The notes under the pieces: model-generated
The model's input: the letters and a program-made list of their open reading frames with translations, nothing else
What the model was told of the DNA's origin: nothing
The model's database searches: none
In this document: one piece after another, positions 17,084-25,778 of the stretch
How the letters are laid out: every line of letters starts with the position of its first letter
Numbering within the stretch: the stretch's first letter is position 1
Program-made: the position numbers and the translations under genes
Assembly (NCBI RefSeq): GCF_900155655.1
Contig: NZ_LT706987.1
Span: forward strand, 1,195,871 to 1,259,870
DNA length: 64,000 nt
Direction: 5' to 3'
Source: Prevotella ihumii
GTDB taxonomy: Bacteria; Bacteroidota; Bacteroidia; Bacteroidales; Bacteroidaceae

Positions 17084-18190
17084 ATGAAAATTCACATACT
17101 AATTAGTCTTTTAGCCTTTACTTTGAGTACCACATACGGCTTAATTTTTATCCCTCGCATCTTAAGATATTGCAAGGATAGAAAACTATACGATATACCT
17201 AATCAACGAAAAGTACATAAAAATCCCATTCCACGATTGGGTGGCATATCATTTTTGCCGAGTATGCTGATTGCTACGATTATAGCTTTATTGGCTTGGT
17301 CGTATACCAACGATGGAAAGAAAATAGAAATTAGCCCTTGGACTATCTATTTTGCTTTGGGATTGTTTATCATTTACGCCATAGGACTGATAGATGATGT
17401 TTTTGGAGTAAGTGCGAAAAAGAAGTTTTTAGTACAGATTTTTGTTTCATCGCTCCCTCCTATCGCTTGGCTTTATATCAATAATTTTTATGGTTTTCTG
17501 GGCATTGAGCAAGTTTCATTTTGGGTTGGTGCACCGCTAACGGTGTTTATTTTGGTTTTCATCATGAACGCTATCAATCTTATTGATGGCATTGATGGCT
17601 TATCAGCAGGACTTTCGCTCATTGCTCTCGTCGGTTTCTTCTATTGTTTTTTTAGTGAAGGCATTTGGATTTATAGCATTTTAATTGCTGGACTCATTGG
17701 TGTGCTTATTCCATTCCTTTATTATAATGTGTTTGGAGATGCAGAAAAAGGTCAAAAAATCTTTATGGGCGACTCTGGATCGTTAACCATCGGATATATA
17801 CTTGGGGTATTATTAGTAAAATTTTGTATGGTAAACCCACATATTGCAGCATATCGCAAAGAATCTATTTTTCTCTCAATAACATTGTTAATCGTTCCTA
17901 TATTTGATGTTTGCCGTGTTATCATTGTAAGACTTATACATAAGCAAGGCATTTTCAGACCTGACAAAAACCACATTCACCACAAGCTGATGCGTACAGG
18001 TATAAGCCAACATCAAGCCTTAATCTCCATATTGGCATTGGCTATGTTCTTTATAGGGTTTAATATGCTGTGTCTAAACATCTTAGACACCACCTTAACT
18101 ATTCTAACAGACATCTGCATATATTCTATATTCAACATTTTTATTCTTAACTATTTCATAAGAAAAAATAAACAGGAACCATTTGTATAA
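17084..18190 (+). CDS. WecA/TagO-type undecaprenyl-phosphate GlcNAc-1-phosphate transferase
   Basis: A polytopic prenyl-phosphate sugar-1-phosphate transferase of the MraY/WecA superfamily. All signature loops are present: DIPNQRKVHKNPIPRLGG, IGLIDDVFG, the NAINLIDGIDGLSAG motif, MGDSGSL, and the HIHH metal/nucleotide motif near the C-terminus. About ten membrane helices fit the 368 residues. It starts O-antigen or other glycan assembly with N-acetylglucosamine (or a related HexNAc) phosphate. It closes the polysaccharide region, which already starts with a different, monotopic initiating transferase. Confidence 0.93.
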   Translation: MKIHILISLLAFTLSTTYGLIFIPRILRYCKDRKLYDIPNQRKVHKNPIPRLGGISFLPSMLIATIIALLAWSYTNDGKKIEISPWTIYFALGLFIIYAIGLIDDVFGVSAKKKFLVQIFVSSLPPIAWLYINNFYGFLGIEQVSFWVGAPLTVFILVFIMNAINLIDGIDGLSAGLSLIALVGFFYCFFSEGIWIYSILIAGLIGVLIPFLYYNVFGDAEKGQKIFMGDSGSLTIGYILGVLLVKFCMVNPHIAAYRKESIFLSITLLIVPIFDVCRVIIVRLIHKQGIFRPDKNHIHHKLMRTGISQHQALISILALAMFFIGFNMLCLNILDTTLTILTDICIYSIFNIFILNYFIRKNKQEPFV

Positions 18191-18321
18191 ACGATAAAGA
18201 GTAGTGCATACAAAGGGCTAAAAACCACACAAAATCATCAAAAAATAAGACTTCCCCATACTATTAGGTATTATTAAGAATTTCAAAATATATAATGTGG
18301 GGCTATTCCATATAATTTTCG

Positions 18322-18329
18322 TATTTTTG
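18322..18329 (+). promoter_or_regulatory. -7 promoter element for lon
   Basis: TATTTTTG followed by CA matches TAnnTTTG exactly and lies 28 bp before the ATG at 18358. Confidence 0.5.
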
Positions 18330-18357
18330 CACTTCAAAAGAAATTAGTGAAAACTTG

Positions 18358-20814
18358 ATGAAACAAAATAATTCTATACAAATGTTTGCCGATTACGAGG
18401 GCGATTTACCCGAGATTGAAGTAAAAATTGATGGCGAAATACCTATATTTATAACTCGCAATCTTGTTATGTTTCCTGACATACTGATGCCCGTTTTGGT
18501 TGGCAGAAAGGCTACCTTGGCATTGGTAAAACATTTAGAGCAACATCCAGGGACGGTCTTTGCGGTAATGAGCCAAAAAGATGCAAACGTAGACGAGCCA
18601 CAAGAAAAAGACTTGTATCACACAGGTATTTATGCACGTATGATGCGTGCCTTTGATATGCCTGGCACAGGCGAGAATAGAACCGCTATTTTGCAGGGTC
18701 TGGGTCGTTGCAAATTAGAGAAAATTACAAGCGAAACTCCATATATGATGGGGTTGACGCAGGCATTGCCTGATGAGGTGGCCGACAAGAACGATACTGA
18801 ATTTATAACAGCTGTGAACGATATGAAGTTGACAGCAAAAGAATATATTCAAGGCAGCGACGAAATACCAGACGACTCGCAGTTTGCACTTGACAATATC
18901 AACAACCCCACTGTTTCGGTAAACTATATTTGTGGAAATATGCCTTTCAGCGTGGCTGACAAGATGCACCTCTTGGAAGAAGAATCGTTGAAAGACCGCT
19001 TGTTCAGATTGATGAAAATCTTGAACAGAGAGATACAATTCCAGCACCTTCGCCAAAATATCCGCTCTAAAACACGTGAGGACTTGGACGAGCAACAACG
19101 CGAATACTTCCTCCATCAGCAAATAAAAAATATACAAGAGGAGTTGGGTGATGGTGAATCAACACCCGAAAAGAAGGAGCTGAGCGAAAAAGCAGCCAAT
19201 AAAAAATGGAGCGAAGAAACGGCTAAGATTTTCCAAAAAGAGTTGGACAAGCTAAAGACGCTCAACCCACAAAGTCCTGACTACAGCGTACAGGTGAACT
19301 ATCTCCAAACGATGGTGAACCTGCCTTGGAACGAATACACCGAGGACGACTTGGATTTGAAGCGCGCCCAAAAGGTGCTCGATCGGGACCACTATGGTAT
19401 GGAAAAGGTGAAGGAGCGCATTTTGGAATATATGGCAGTTTTAAAGCTGAAAGGCAGTATGAAGTCGCCTATTATTTGCCTGTATGGTCCTCCGGGTGTG
19501 GGCAAAACAAGTTTGGGTAAGAGTATTGCCGAATCAATGAAACGTAAGTATGTGCGTATGTCGTTGGGCGGATTGCACGACGAGTCTGAAATCCGCGGAC
19601 ATCGCCGCACCTACATCGGGGCTATGCCCGGACGCATCATTAAGAACATTCAGAAAGCAGGTTCGTCAAACCCTGTGTTTATCTTGGACGAAATTGACAA
19701 GGTGGCACAGAACACTGTACAAGGCGACCCATCATCGGCCTTACTTGAAGTACTCGATCCCGAACAGAACAATGCGTTCCACGACAACTATTTAGACTTG
19801 GATTACGACCTATCTAAGGTATTGTTTATCGCAACTGCAAACGACCTGAATACTATTCCTCGTCCTCTACTCGACCGTATGGAACTTATCGAAGTGTCGG
19901 GATATATCACCGAGGAGAAGATAGAAATAGCAAAGCGTCACCTCTTCCCTAAAGAGTTGGCTAACACAGGTCTTGACCTTTCTAACCCAAAGTTAAAGTT
20001 TACCAAGCCTGCATTGGAAGCCGTGATAGAAAACTATACACGCGAAAGCGGTGTGCGCCAATTAGAAAAGCAAATCAACAAGTCGTTGCGCAAGTTGGCG
20101 TTCAAACAAGCCATAGACGAGGGTCTACCTTACGAAAAGATTACACCTGTAGAATTGGAAGGACTTTTGGGAAAACCGCCTTTCTATCGTGACATTTATC
20201 AAGGCAACGACTATGCTGGTGTAGTTACAGGTTTGGCGTGGACAAGCGTAGGCGGTGAAATATTGTTCATCGAAGCTTCACTATCAAAGGGTAAATCTGG
20301 CAAACTCACACTAACAGGAAACTTGGGTGATGTGATGAAAGAGTCTGCCATCATTGCATTAGAATATGTGAAAGCACATATTGACAAACTGAAGGTGGAT
20401 TATCGAATTTTCGACAATTGGAATTTACACATTCACGTACCCGAAGGAGCAACACCAAAGGACGGTCCGTCGGCAGGTATCACCATTGCAACAAGTATTG
20501 CATCGGCACTTACACAACGCAAGGTGCGTAAGAACACAGCAATGACGGGCGAGATAACACTGCGTGGAAAGGTGCTGCCTGTGGGAGGTATCAAAGAAAA
20601 GATATTGGCTGCAAAACGTGCAGGCATTACCGACATCGTGATGTGCAAAGAAAACCGCAAAGACATTGACGAGATACCAGAAAAGTATCGCAAAGGATTG
20701 GAATTCCACTATGTGGAGAACATTCAACAGGTGTGGGACTTTGCACTTACAGATGAGAAAGTAGAGAACGCAATAGATTTTACTATCGAAGAAGAAAACA
20801 ATAAAAAGGATTAA
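18358..20814 (+). CDS. lon: ATP-dependent protease Lon
   Basis: A cytosolic AAA+ serine protease that degrades misfolded and regulatory proteins. Domain order: N-terminal LON substrate domain (residues 30-240), helical linker, ATPase with Walker [13 protein letters not shown] and Walker [10 protein letters not shown], and the C-terminal protease with DGPSAGI carrying the catalytic Ser and its Lys partner about 40 residues later. At 818 residues it is full length. The start is the ATG at 18358; a TTG directly before it is less likely. The tgt start follows the stop by 2 bp, so lon and tgt are probably cotranscribed. Confidence 0.98.
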   Translation: MKQNNSIQMFADYEGDLPEIEVKIDGEIPIFITRNLVMFPDILMPVLVGRKATLALVKHLEQHPGTVFAVMSQKDANVDEPQEKDLYHTGIYARMMRAFDMPGTGENRTAILQGLGRCKLEKITSETPYMMGLTQALPDEVADKNDTEFITAVNDMKLTAKEYIQGSDEIPDDSQFALDNINNPTVSVNYICGNMPFSVADKMHLLEEESLKDRLFRLMKILNREIQFQHLRQNIRSKTREDLDEQQREYFLHQQIKNIQEELGDGESTPEKKELSEKAANKKWSEETAKIFQKELDKLKTLNPQSPDYSVQVNYLQTMVNLPWNEYTEDDLDLKRAQKVLDRDHYGMEKVKERILEYMAVLKLKGSMKSPIICLYGPPGVGKTSLGKSIAESMKRKYVRMSLGGLHDESEIRGHRRTYIGAMPGRIIKNIQKAGSSNPVFILDEIDKVAQNTVQGDPSSALLEVLDPEQNNAFHDNYLDLDYDLSKVLFIATANDLNTIPRPLLDRMELIEVSGYITEEKIEIAKRHLFPKELANTGLDLSNPKLKFTKPALEAVIENYTRESGVRQLEKQINKSLRKLAFKQAIDEGLPYEKITPVELEGLLGKPPFYRDIYQGNDYAGVVTGLAWTSVGGEILFIEASLSKGKSGKLTLTGNLGDVMKESAIIALEYVKAHIDKLKVDYRIFDNWNLHIHVPEGATPKDGPSAGITIATSIASALTQRKVRKNTAMTGEITLRGKVLPVGGIKEKILAAKRAGITDIVMCKENRKDIDEIPEKYRKGLEFHYVENIQQVWDFALTDEKVENAIDFTIEEENNKKD

Positions 20815-20816
20815 GG

Positions 20817-21944
20817 ATGACATTTGAACTTCAATGTACTGACCCTGCAAGTGATGCACGAACAGGTATTATTACAACCGATCACGGTCAGATAAAGACC
20901 CCTATATTTATGCCCGTAGGAACTGCAGGCACTGTAAAAGGGGTTCATTTCGCAGAACTTGTCAATCAGGTAAAGGCGCAAATCATTCTTGGTAATACGT
21001 ATCACCTCTATCTCCGCCCAGGATTGGATGTACTGAAAAGTGCTGGTGGACTACACAAGTTTAATGGTTGGAACAGACCTATCTTGACAGACTCTGGTGG
21101 TTTTCAAGTGTTTTCTCTAACAGGTATTCGCAAACTCAAGGAAGAAGGTTGCGAATTTAGAAGTCATATTGATGGTTCTAAGCACATCTTTACGCCTGAA
21201 AACGTAATGGACACGGAGCGCATAATCGGTGCTGATATTATTATGGCATTCGACGAATGTCCCCCCGGTGATAGCGAATACGCCTATGCAAAACGTAGTT
21301 TGGGATTGACCCAACGTTGGTTAGACCGCTGTTTCAAACGCTTCAACGAGACCGAACCACTTTATGGCTATAACCAAAGTCTTTTCCCTATCGTTCAGGG
21401 TTGCACTTACAAGGATTTAAGACAGGAAGCAGCTAAATTTGTAGCAGACAAAGGGGCTGACGGAAATGCTATTGGTGGGCTTGCAGTGGGTGAGCCTACC
21501 GAAGTGATGTACGAAATGATTGAGGTGGTGAACGATATTCTTCCCAAAGACAAGCCACGCTACTTGATGGGGGTAGGAACGCCACAAAACATTCTTGAAG
21601 GTATAGAACGTGGGGTGGATATGTTCGATTGTGTTATGCCCACACGCAATGGTCGCAATGCTATGCTTTTCACCTATGAGGGTACAATGAATATGCGCAA
21701 TAAGAAGTGGGAGAAAGATTTCTCGCCTGTTGACGCAGAGGGTTGCGAAATAGATGTGATTACTTCTAAAGCATATCTTCATCATTTGTTTAAGGCAAAT
21801 GAATTGTTGGCATTACAAATAGCAAGTATCCACAATATAGCTTTCTATTTGCGTCTCGTTACAGATGCACGTGAGCATATTGAGAAAGGCGATTTCACGC
21901 AATGGAAGGCTTCTATCATCGAACAGTTAGGACGACGAATATAA
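20817..21944 (+). CDS. tgt: tRNA-guanine transglycosylase (queuosine pathway)
   Basis: Exchanges guanine-34 for preQ1 in tRNAs with GUN anticodons. The catalytic core is intact: TDSGGFQVFSL, FDECPPGD, GGLAVGEP and the nucleophile region VDMFDCVMPTRNGRNA. The C-terminal zinc site is not canonical. Where the usual CxCx2C stands, this protein has EGCEIDVITSKAY with a single Cys (C310), while the later His of SIHN is kept. My recollection is that Bacteroidota Tgts generally lack this site, so it is probably a lineage trait rather than a defect. Length, 375 residues, is normal. Confidence 0.96.
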   Translation: MTFELQCTDPASDARTGIITTDHGQIKTPIFMPVGTAGTVKGVHFAELVNQVKAQIILGNTYHLYLRPGLDVLKSAGGLHKFNGWNRPILTDSGGFQVFSLTGIRKLKEEGCEFRSHIDGSKHIFTPENVMDTERIIGADIIMAFDECPPGDSEYAYAKRSLGLTQRWLDRCFKRFNETEPLYGYNQSLFPIVQGCTYKDLRQEAAKFVADKGADGNAIGGLAVGEPTEVMYEMIEVVNDILPKDKPRYLMGVGTPQNILEGIERGVDMFDCVMPTRNGRNAMLFTYEGTMNMRNKKWEKDFSPVDAEGCEIDVITSKAYLHHLFKANELLALQIASIHNIAFYLRLVTDAREHIEKGDFTQWKASIIEQLGRRI

Positions 21945-21959
21945 CCTGTGCGCACAAGA

Positions 21960-23183
21960 ATGGGCAAACTACAAATATATAAACAGGCAGTGAAAGAGAA
22001 ACTTCAGCGACTCAAGTTGCAGAAGTTTCTCGCTGTGCTTGTTCGTATATTTACTTGGGTTAGGCTAAATATTGGCGTCTTACACCCTAAACGTGCCGTC
22101 GGAACACTCGATTGGTACATTATCAAAAAGTTTATTGGAACTTACGTATTTTCAATTGTACTGATTATTTCTATCGCAATTGTATTCGACTTCAATGAGA
22201 ATTTATCGAAACTAACACAATATCACGCTCCTTGGCACGCTATTGTGTTCGATTATTATCTCAATTTTGTTCCGTATTACTCCAACCTCTTCTCGCCACT
22301 CTTCGTTTTTATTGCCGTAATCTTCTTCACTTCAAAACTTGCAGGCAATTCCGAAATCATTTCAATGTTGGCAGCTGGAGTCTCTTTCAAGCGATTAATG
22401 CGCCCTTATATGGTGTCGTGTGTGCTTATTGCTGGCATAACTTACTATCTCAACAGCTTTGTAATACCTCACGGAACGGTTGATTTACAGAACTTTAAGT
22501 CGTTGTATCTCAACTCAAAGAAGAATACATCGGCAGAGAATGTTCAGTTGCATGTGGGCAAAGACACAGTGGCTTATATCCAGCATTATGATGACCAATT
22601 CAAAAGAGGTTATGGCTTCTCGTTGGATAGATTTGAGAACAAGAAATTGATAGACCACCTAACGGCAACAGAGGCACAGTATGACACCATTTCAGAGTCG
22701 AAATACCATTGGAAATTAAGCAATTGGAAGATTAGAAAACTGAAGGGATTGAAAGAGCATATTACCTCTGGGACAGAATTAGACACGGTGATAATGATGG
22801 AGCCAACCGACCTTGTGTACTCGAAAGGACAACAAGAAACGTTCACCTCGCCAGAGTTGCGTGATTATATTTCAAAACAAACAAGCCGAGGGTCGGGCAA
22901 CGTGGTGCAATATGAGGTGGAATACCATAAGCGAATAGCAATGTCGTTCTCCTCATTTATCCTTACACTCATTGGATTATCACTCTCGTCACGCAAGCGA
23001 AAAGGAGGTATGGGGCTGTACCTTGGTATCGGACTGGCTTTAAGTTTTGGGTATATCCTCTTGCAAACGGTTTCTGCCACCTTTGCAATCAATGCCAATA
23101 CCCCACCAATGTTAGCAGCGTGGATTCCTAACATTGTTTTTGCGGTCATAGCATACTTCTGTTATCGACAAGCACCTAATTAA
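21960..23183 (+). CDS. LptF/LptG-family (YjgP/YjgQ) permease
   Basis: An inner-membrane component of the ABC system that extracts lipopolysaccharide and hands it to LptC. The protein has an N-terminal pair of helices after a basic lead (LDWYIIKKFIGTYVFSI), a periplasmic beta-jellyroll region (residues 180-310) and four C-terminal-side helices, the usual YjgP/YjgQ arrangement. The ATG at 21960 is preferred to the GTG at 21948, because the GTG is only 3 bp after the tgt stop and adds nothing conserved. Whether it is LptF or LptG cannot be settled without a comparison. Confidence 0.9.
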   Translation: MGKLQIYKQAVKEKLQRLKLQKFLAVLVRIFTWVRLNIGVLHPKRAVGTLDWYIIKKFIGTYVFSIVLIISIAIVFDFNENLSKLTQYHAPWHAIVFDYYLNFVPYYSNLFSPLFVFIAVIFFTSKLAGNSEIISMLAAGVSFKRLMRPYMVSCVLIAGITYYLNSFVIPHGTVDLQNFKSLYLNSKKNTSAENVQLHVGKDTVAYIQHYDDQFKRGYGFSLDRFENKKLIDHLTATEAQYDTISESKYHWKLSNWKIRKLKGLKEHITSGTELDTVIMMEPTDLVYSKGQQETFTSPELRDYISKQTSRGSGNVVQYEVEYHKRIAMSFSSFILTLIGLSLSSRKRKGGMGLYLGIGLALSFGYILLQTVSATFAINANTPPMLAAWIPNIVFAVIAYFCYRQAPN

Positions 23184-23250
23184 ATAATAAAAGTAAAACG
23201 AATAAAACAAACTTTCCCCTTTGGAAGAAAAGGGAGAAACAGATATAAAT

Positions 23251-25059
23251 ATGGAATTTGAAAGTTTAGATTTAAACGATGATGTATTGGATGCGCTCTA
23301 TGATATGCGCTTTGAACAATGCACACCCGTTCAAGAAAATTGTATACCAGAGATATTAAAAGGCAACGACGTATTAGGCGTTGCACAAACAGGAACTGGA
23401 AAAACTGCTGCTTACCTTTTGCCAGTACTCTCTAAATTGGCTGATGGGGGTTATCCCGAAGATGCCATCAATTGTCTTATTATGTCGCCTACAAGAGAGT
23501 TAGCACAACAGATAGACCAAGCCATTCAGGGCTTTTCATACTACCTTAACAATGTTTCGTGTGTCGCTGTATATGGCGGTAATGATGGAAATCGTTACGA
23601 CCAAGAAATAAAGAGTCTTTCGTTAGGGGCAGACTTGGTAATTGCTACCCCTGGTAGATTTATCTCGCACATCTCATTGGGCAATGTTGACCTCTCAAAG
23701 GTGAGCTTCTTCATTCTTGACGAGGCAGACCGTATGCTTGATATGGGATTTGCCGAAGATATAATGACCATTGTTAAGAAACTTCCTGCTTCGTGTCAGA
23801 AGATTATGTTCTCGGCAACAATGCCTTCAAAGATAGAACAATTGGCAAAGACCTTGCTACATAATCCTGCTGTTATCAAGTTGGCTGTAAGCAAACCTGC
23901 AGAGAAGATAAAGCAATTGGCGTACGTTTGTCACGAAACGCAGAAGTTAGGCATTATCAAAGATATTTTCAAAGCAGGAAATTTGCAACGTGTTATCATC
24001 TTCTCAGGCTCAAAGCAGAAGGTAAAACAGATAGCTATGTCGCTCAATCAGAAGCAAATTAATTGCGGACAGATGCACTCTGACCTTGATCAGGCAGGTC
24101 GTGACGAAATGATGTTTAAGTTTAAGAGCGGTCAGATAGATGTTCTTGTAGCAACAGACATTATCTCTCGTGGCATTGACATTGACGATATAACAATGGT
24201 AATCAATTATGATGTGCCTCACGATGCAGAAGATTACGTTCATCGCATTGGTCGTACAGCACGTGCCGATCGTGATGGTTCAGCCATTACCTTTGTAAAC
24301 GAAGATGATATGTACTACTTCCAGCAGATAGAGAAGTTCTTAGACAAGGAAGTAGAGAAAGCTCCGCTACCCGAAGGATTGGGCGAAGTACCCGAATACG
24401 TGAGCAGTGAGCGCAACAGAAGAAGTAAGAATGCCAAAGCACGTCGTCGTAACGACCGTGACCAACAAAGCCATAAAGATAAAAAGGTACGCAACAGACG
24501 ACAAACTAAACGTATAGAAAATACGGAAAGAGGACGCAAAGACACTCAAAATACAGAAAACATAGCTCCGAAAAATAAGGAAAACAACTCGAAAAACAAA
24601 GAGAAAAACGTTAAGAATAAGGAGAATAACAATCAGAAGAAAGAGAATAGTGTTGTCAAAAATAAGGAACAACACGCTAACAACAAACGTAATAATAAAG
24701 AGCAGAGCAAAGAAAGAACACAAAATAACGATAAAAAACACGATAATCCTCAAACTGCAAAGAAAGAAAAAGGTAATCGTGACGAGAAAGTGCTCGAACC
24801 ATCAAAAAAGAACAACGCAGCTAAACAGCCAAATAGTATAAAGGCTGAAGCTCAACAGCAAAGTAATAATAAACAACCAGCTCAACCTAAAAAGAAGAAA
24901 AAGAAAAACAAAAAGAAGGTATTCGTACCGAAAGATTTAGGTAGAAGCACAAAATATGACATCAGAGAAGAACTCCCAACAAAGAAGAACAACGAAAATG
25001 GCTTAGAAAAGATTATCAAGAAACCATTAAAATGGTTAGGTAAAATGTTCGGGAAATAA
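23251..25059 (+). CDS. DEAD-box RNA helicase with long Lys/Asn/Glu-rich tail
   Basis: An ATP-dependent RNA helicase. The Q motif (FEQCTPVQ), AQTGTGKTAAYLLP, PTRELAQQ, TPGRF, LDEADRMLDMGF, SATMP and HRIGRTAR are all present in the first 370 residues. The remaining 220 or so residues are a highly charged, low-complexity tail of Lys, Asn, Gln, Glu and Arg ending in GLEKIIKKPLKWLGKMFGK, probably an RNA-binding disordered region. The start is set at the ATG at 23251; the frame extends 30 bp upstream to a TTG that lacks conserved sequence. Likely roles are ribosome assembly or RNA turnover. Confidence 0.94.
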   Translation: MEFESLDLNDDVLDALYDMRFEQCTPVQENCIPEILKGNDVLGVAQTGTGKTAAYLLPVLSKLADGGYPEDAINCLIMSPTRELAQQIDQAIQGFSYYLNNVSCVAVYGGNDGNRYDQEIKSLSLGADLVIATPGRFISHISLGNVDLSKVSFFILDEADRMLDMGFAEDIMTIVKKLPASCQKIMFSATMPSKIEQLAKTLLHNPAVIKLAVSKPAEKIKQLAYVCHETQKLGIIKDIFKAGNLQRVIIFSGSKQKVKQIAMSLNQKQINCGQMHSDLDQAGRDEMMFKFKSGQIDVLVATDIISRGIDIDDITMVINYDVPHDAEDYVHRIGRTARADRDGSAITFVNEDDMYYFQQIEKFLDKEVEKAPLPEGLGEVPEYVSSERNRRSKNAKARRRNDRDQQSHKDKKVRNRRQTKRIENTERGRKDTQNTENIAPKNKENNSKNKEKNVKNKENNNQKKENSVVKNKEQHANNKRNNKEQSKERTQNNDKKHDNPQTAKKEKGNRDEKVLEPSKKNNAAKQPNSIKAEAQQQSNNKQPAQPKKKKKKNKKKVFVPKDLGRSTKYDIREELPTKKNNENGLEKIIKKPLKWLGKMFGK

Positions 25060-25063
25060 ATGC

Positions 25064-25140
25064 TTCAATACAATAAACGGAGTTTTTCAACACATAAAGG
25101 GAGGTTCTCAATGCGATAAACGAAACTTCAATGCAATAAA
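25064..25140 (+). repeat. Four degenerate direct repeats of about 21 bp
   Basis: Units beginning at 25064, 25086, 25107 and 25127 read TTCAATACAATAAA, TTCAACACATAAA, CTCAATGCGATAAA and TTCAATGCAATAAA, so the spacing is 22, 21 and 20 bp. They lie between the helicase stop and its terminator. Confidence 0.6.
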
Positions 25141-25141
25141 G

Positions 25142-25181
25142 AACCGCTATCGAAGATTAAATTATATCTTTGATAGCGGTT
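25142..25181. terminator. Bidirectional intrinsic terminator
   Basis: A 16-bp stem (25142-25157 with 25166-25181, one G-T pair) with an 8-nt loop, followed by TTTT on the plus strand. It separates the plus-strand helicase from the minus-strand rpiB. Confidence 0.85.
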
Positions 25182-25275
25182 TTTAATTGGGCTTTCAAAT
25201 TACCAACTTAGGAATAAGATAAATTATTTTTATCTTTATTGCGTCAATAATATTTGTCTACCAACTATGACAATA

Positions 25276-25719
25276 TTATTCTTCAATGGCTATTTTCTTT
25301 ACTCTGCGCTCGTGACGACCGCCTTCAAATGTTGCTTTAAAGAAAGCATCCATTATCTTTTCAGCTGTCTTATTGTCAACAAATCTACCTGGCATAACAA
25401 GAACGTTGGCATCATTGTGCTGACGCATAAGTTCTGCAACATCTCTGTTCCATGCCAAACCCGCTCTCACGCCTTGATGCTTGTTAAGAGTCATTATCAT
25501 ACCTTCACCGCTTCCGCAAATAGCGATAGCAGGGTAAACTTCCTCTTTACAGATAGCATCAGCCAATGGATGTGCATAGTCTGGGTAATCACAACTCAAA
25601 TCGCTATTACAACCAAAATCTTTATAAGGGAGCTTGTGCTCTTCAAGATACTGAATAACAAACTGCTTTAATGGGAAACCAGCGTGATCGCAGGCTACTC
25701 CGACTGTTTTAATGTCCAT
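25276..25719 (-). CDS. rpiB: Ribose 5-phosphate isomerase B
   Basis: Interconverts ribose 5-phosphate and ribulose 5-phosphate. The RpiB/LacAB fold is shown by VACDHAGFPLK at the start, the catalytic-loop region AICGSGEGM (Cys kept), RAGLAWNRDVAELMRQHNDANVL and MPGRF. At 147 residues it is the normal size. It lies 59 bp downstream of transketolase on the same strand, giving a two-gene non-oxidative pentose phosphate unit. Confidence 0.96.
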   Translation of the reverse strand: MDIKTVGVACDHAGFPLKQFVIQYLEEHKLPYKDFGCNSDLSCDYPDYAHPLADAICKEEVYPAIAICGSGEGMIMTLNKHQGVRAGLAWNRDVAELMRQHNDANVLVMPGRFVDNKTAEKIMDAFFKATFEGGRHERRVKKIAIEE

Positions 25720-25778
25720 AAGCGTTAATGTATTATGAACCAGCGAATTTTATAGGGTTCGCTGGCTCTGGTTAAACT

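Noticed and set aside
18191..18354. Possible terminator with CCCCATA/TGTGGGG arms before lon
   Set aside because: The arms are short and far apart with mismatches, and there is no T-run.
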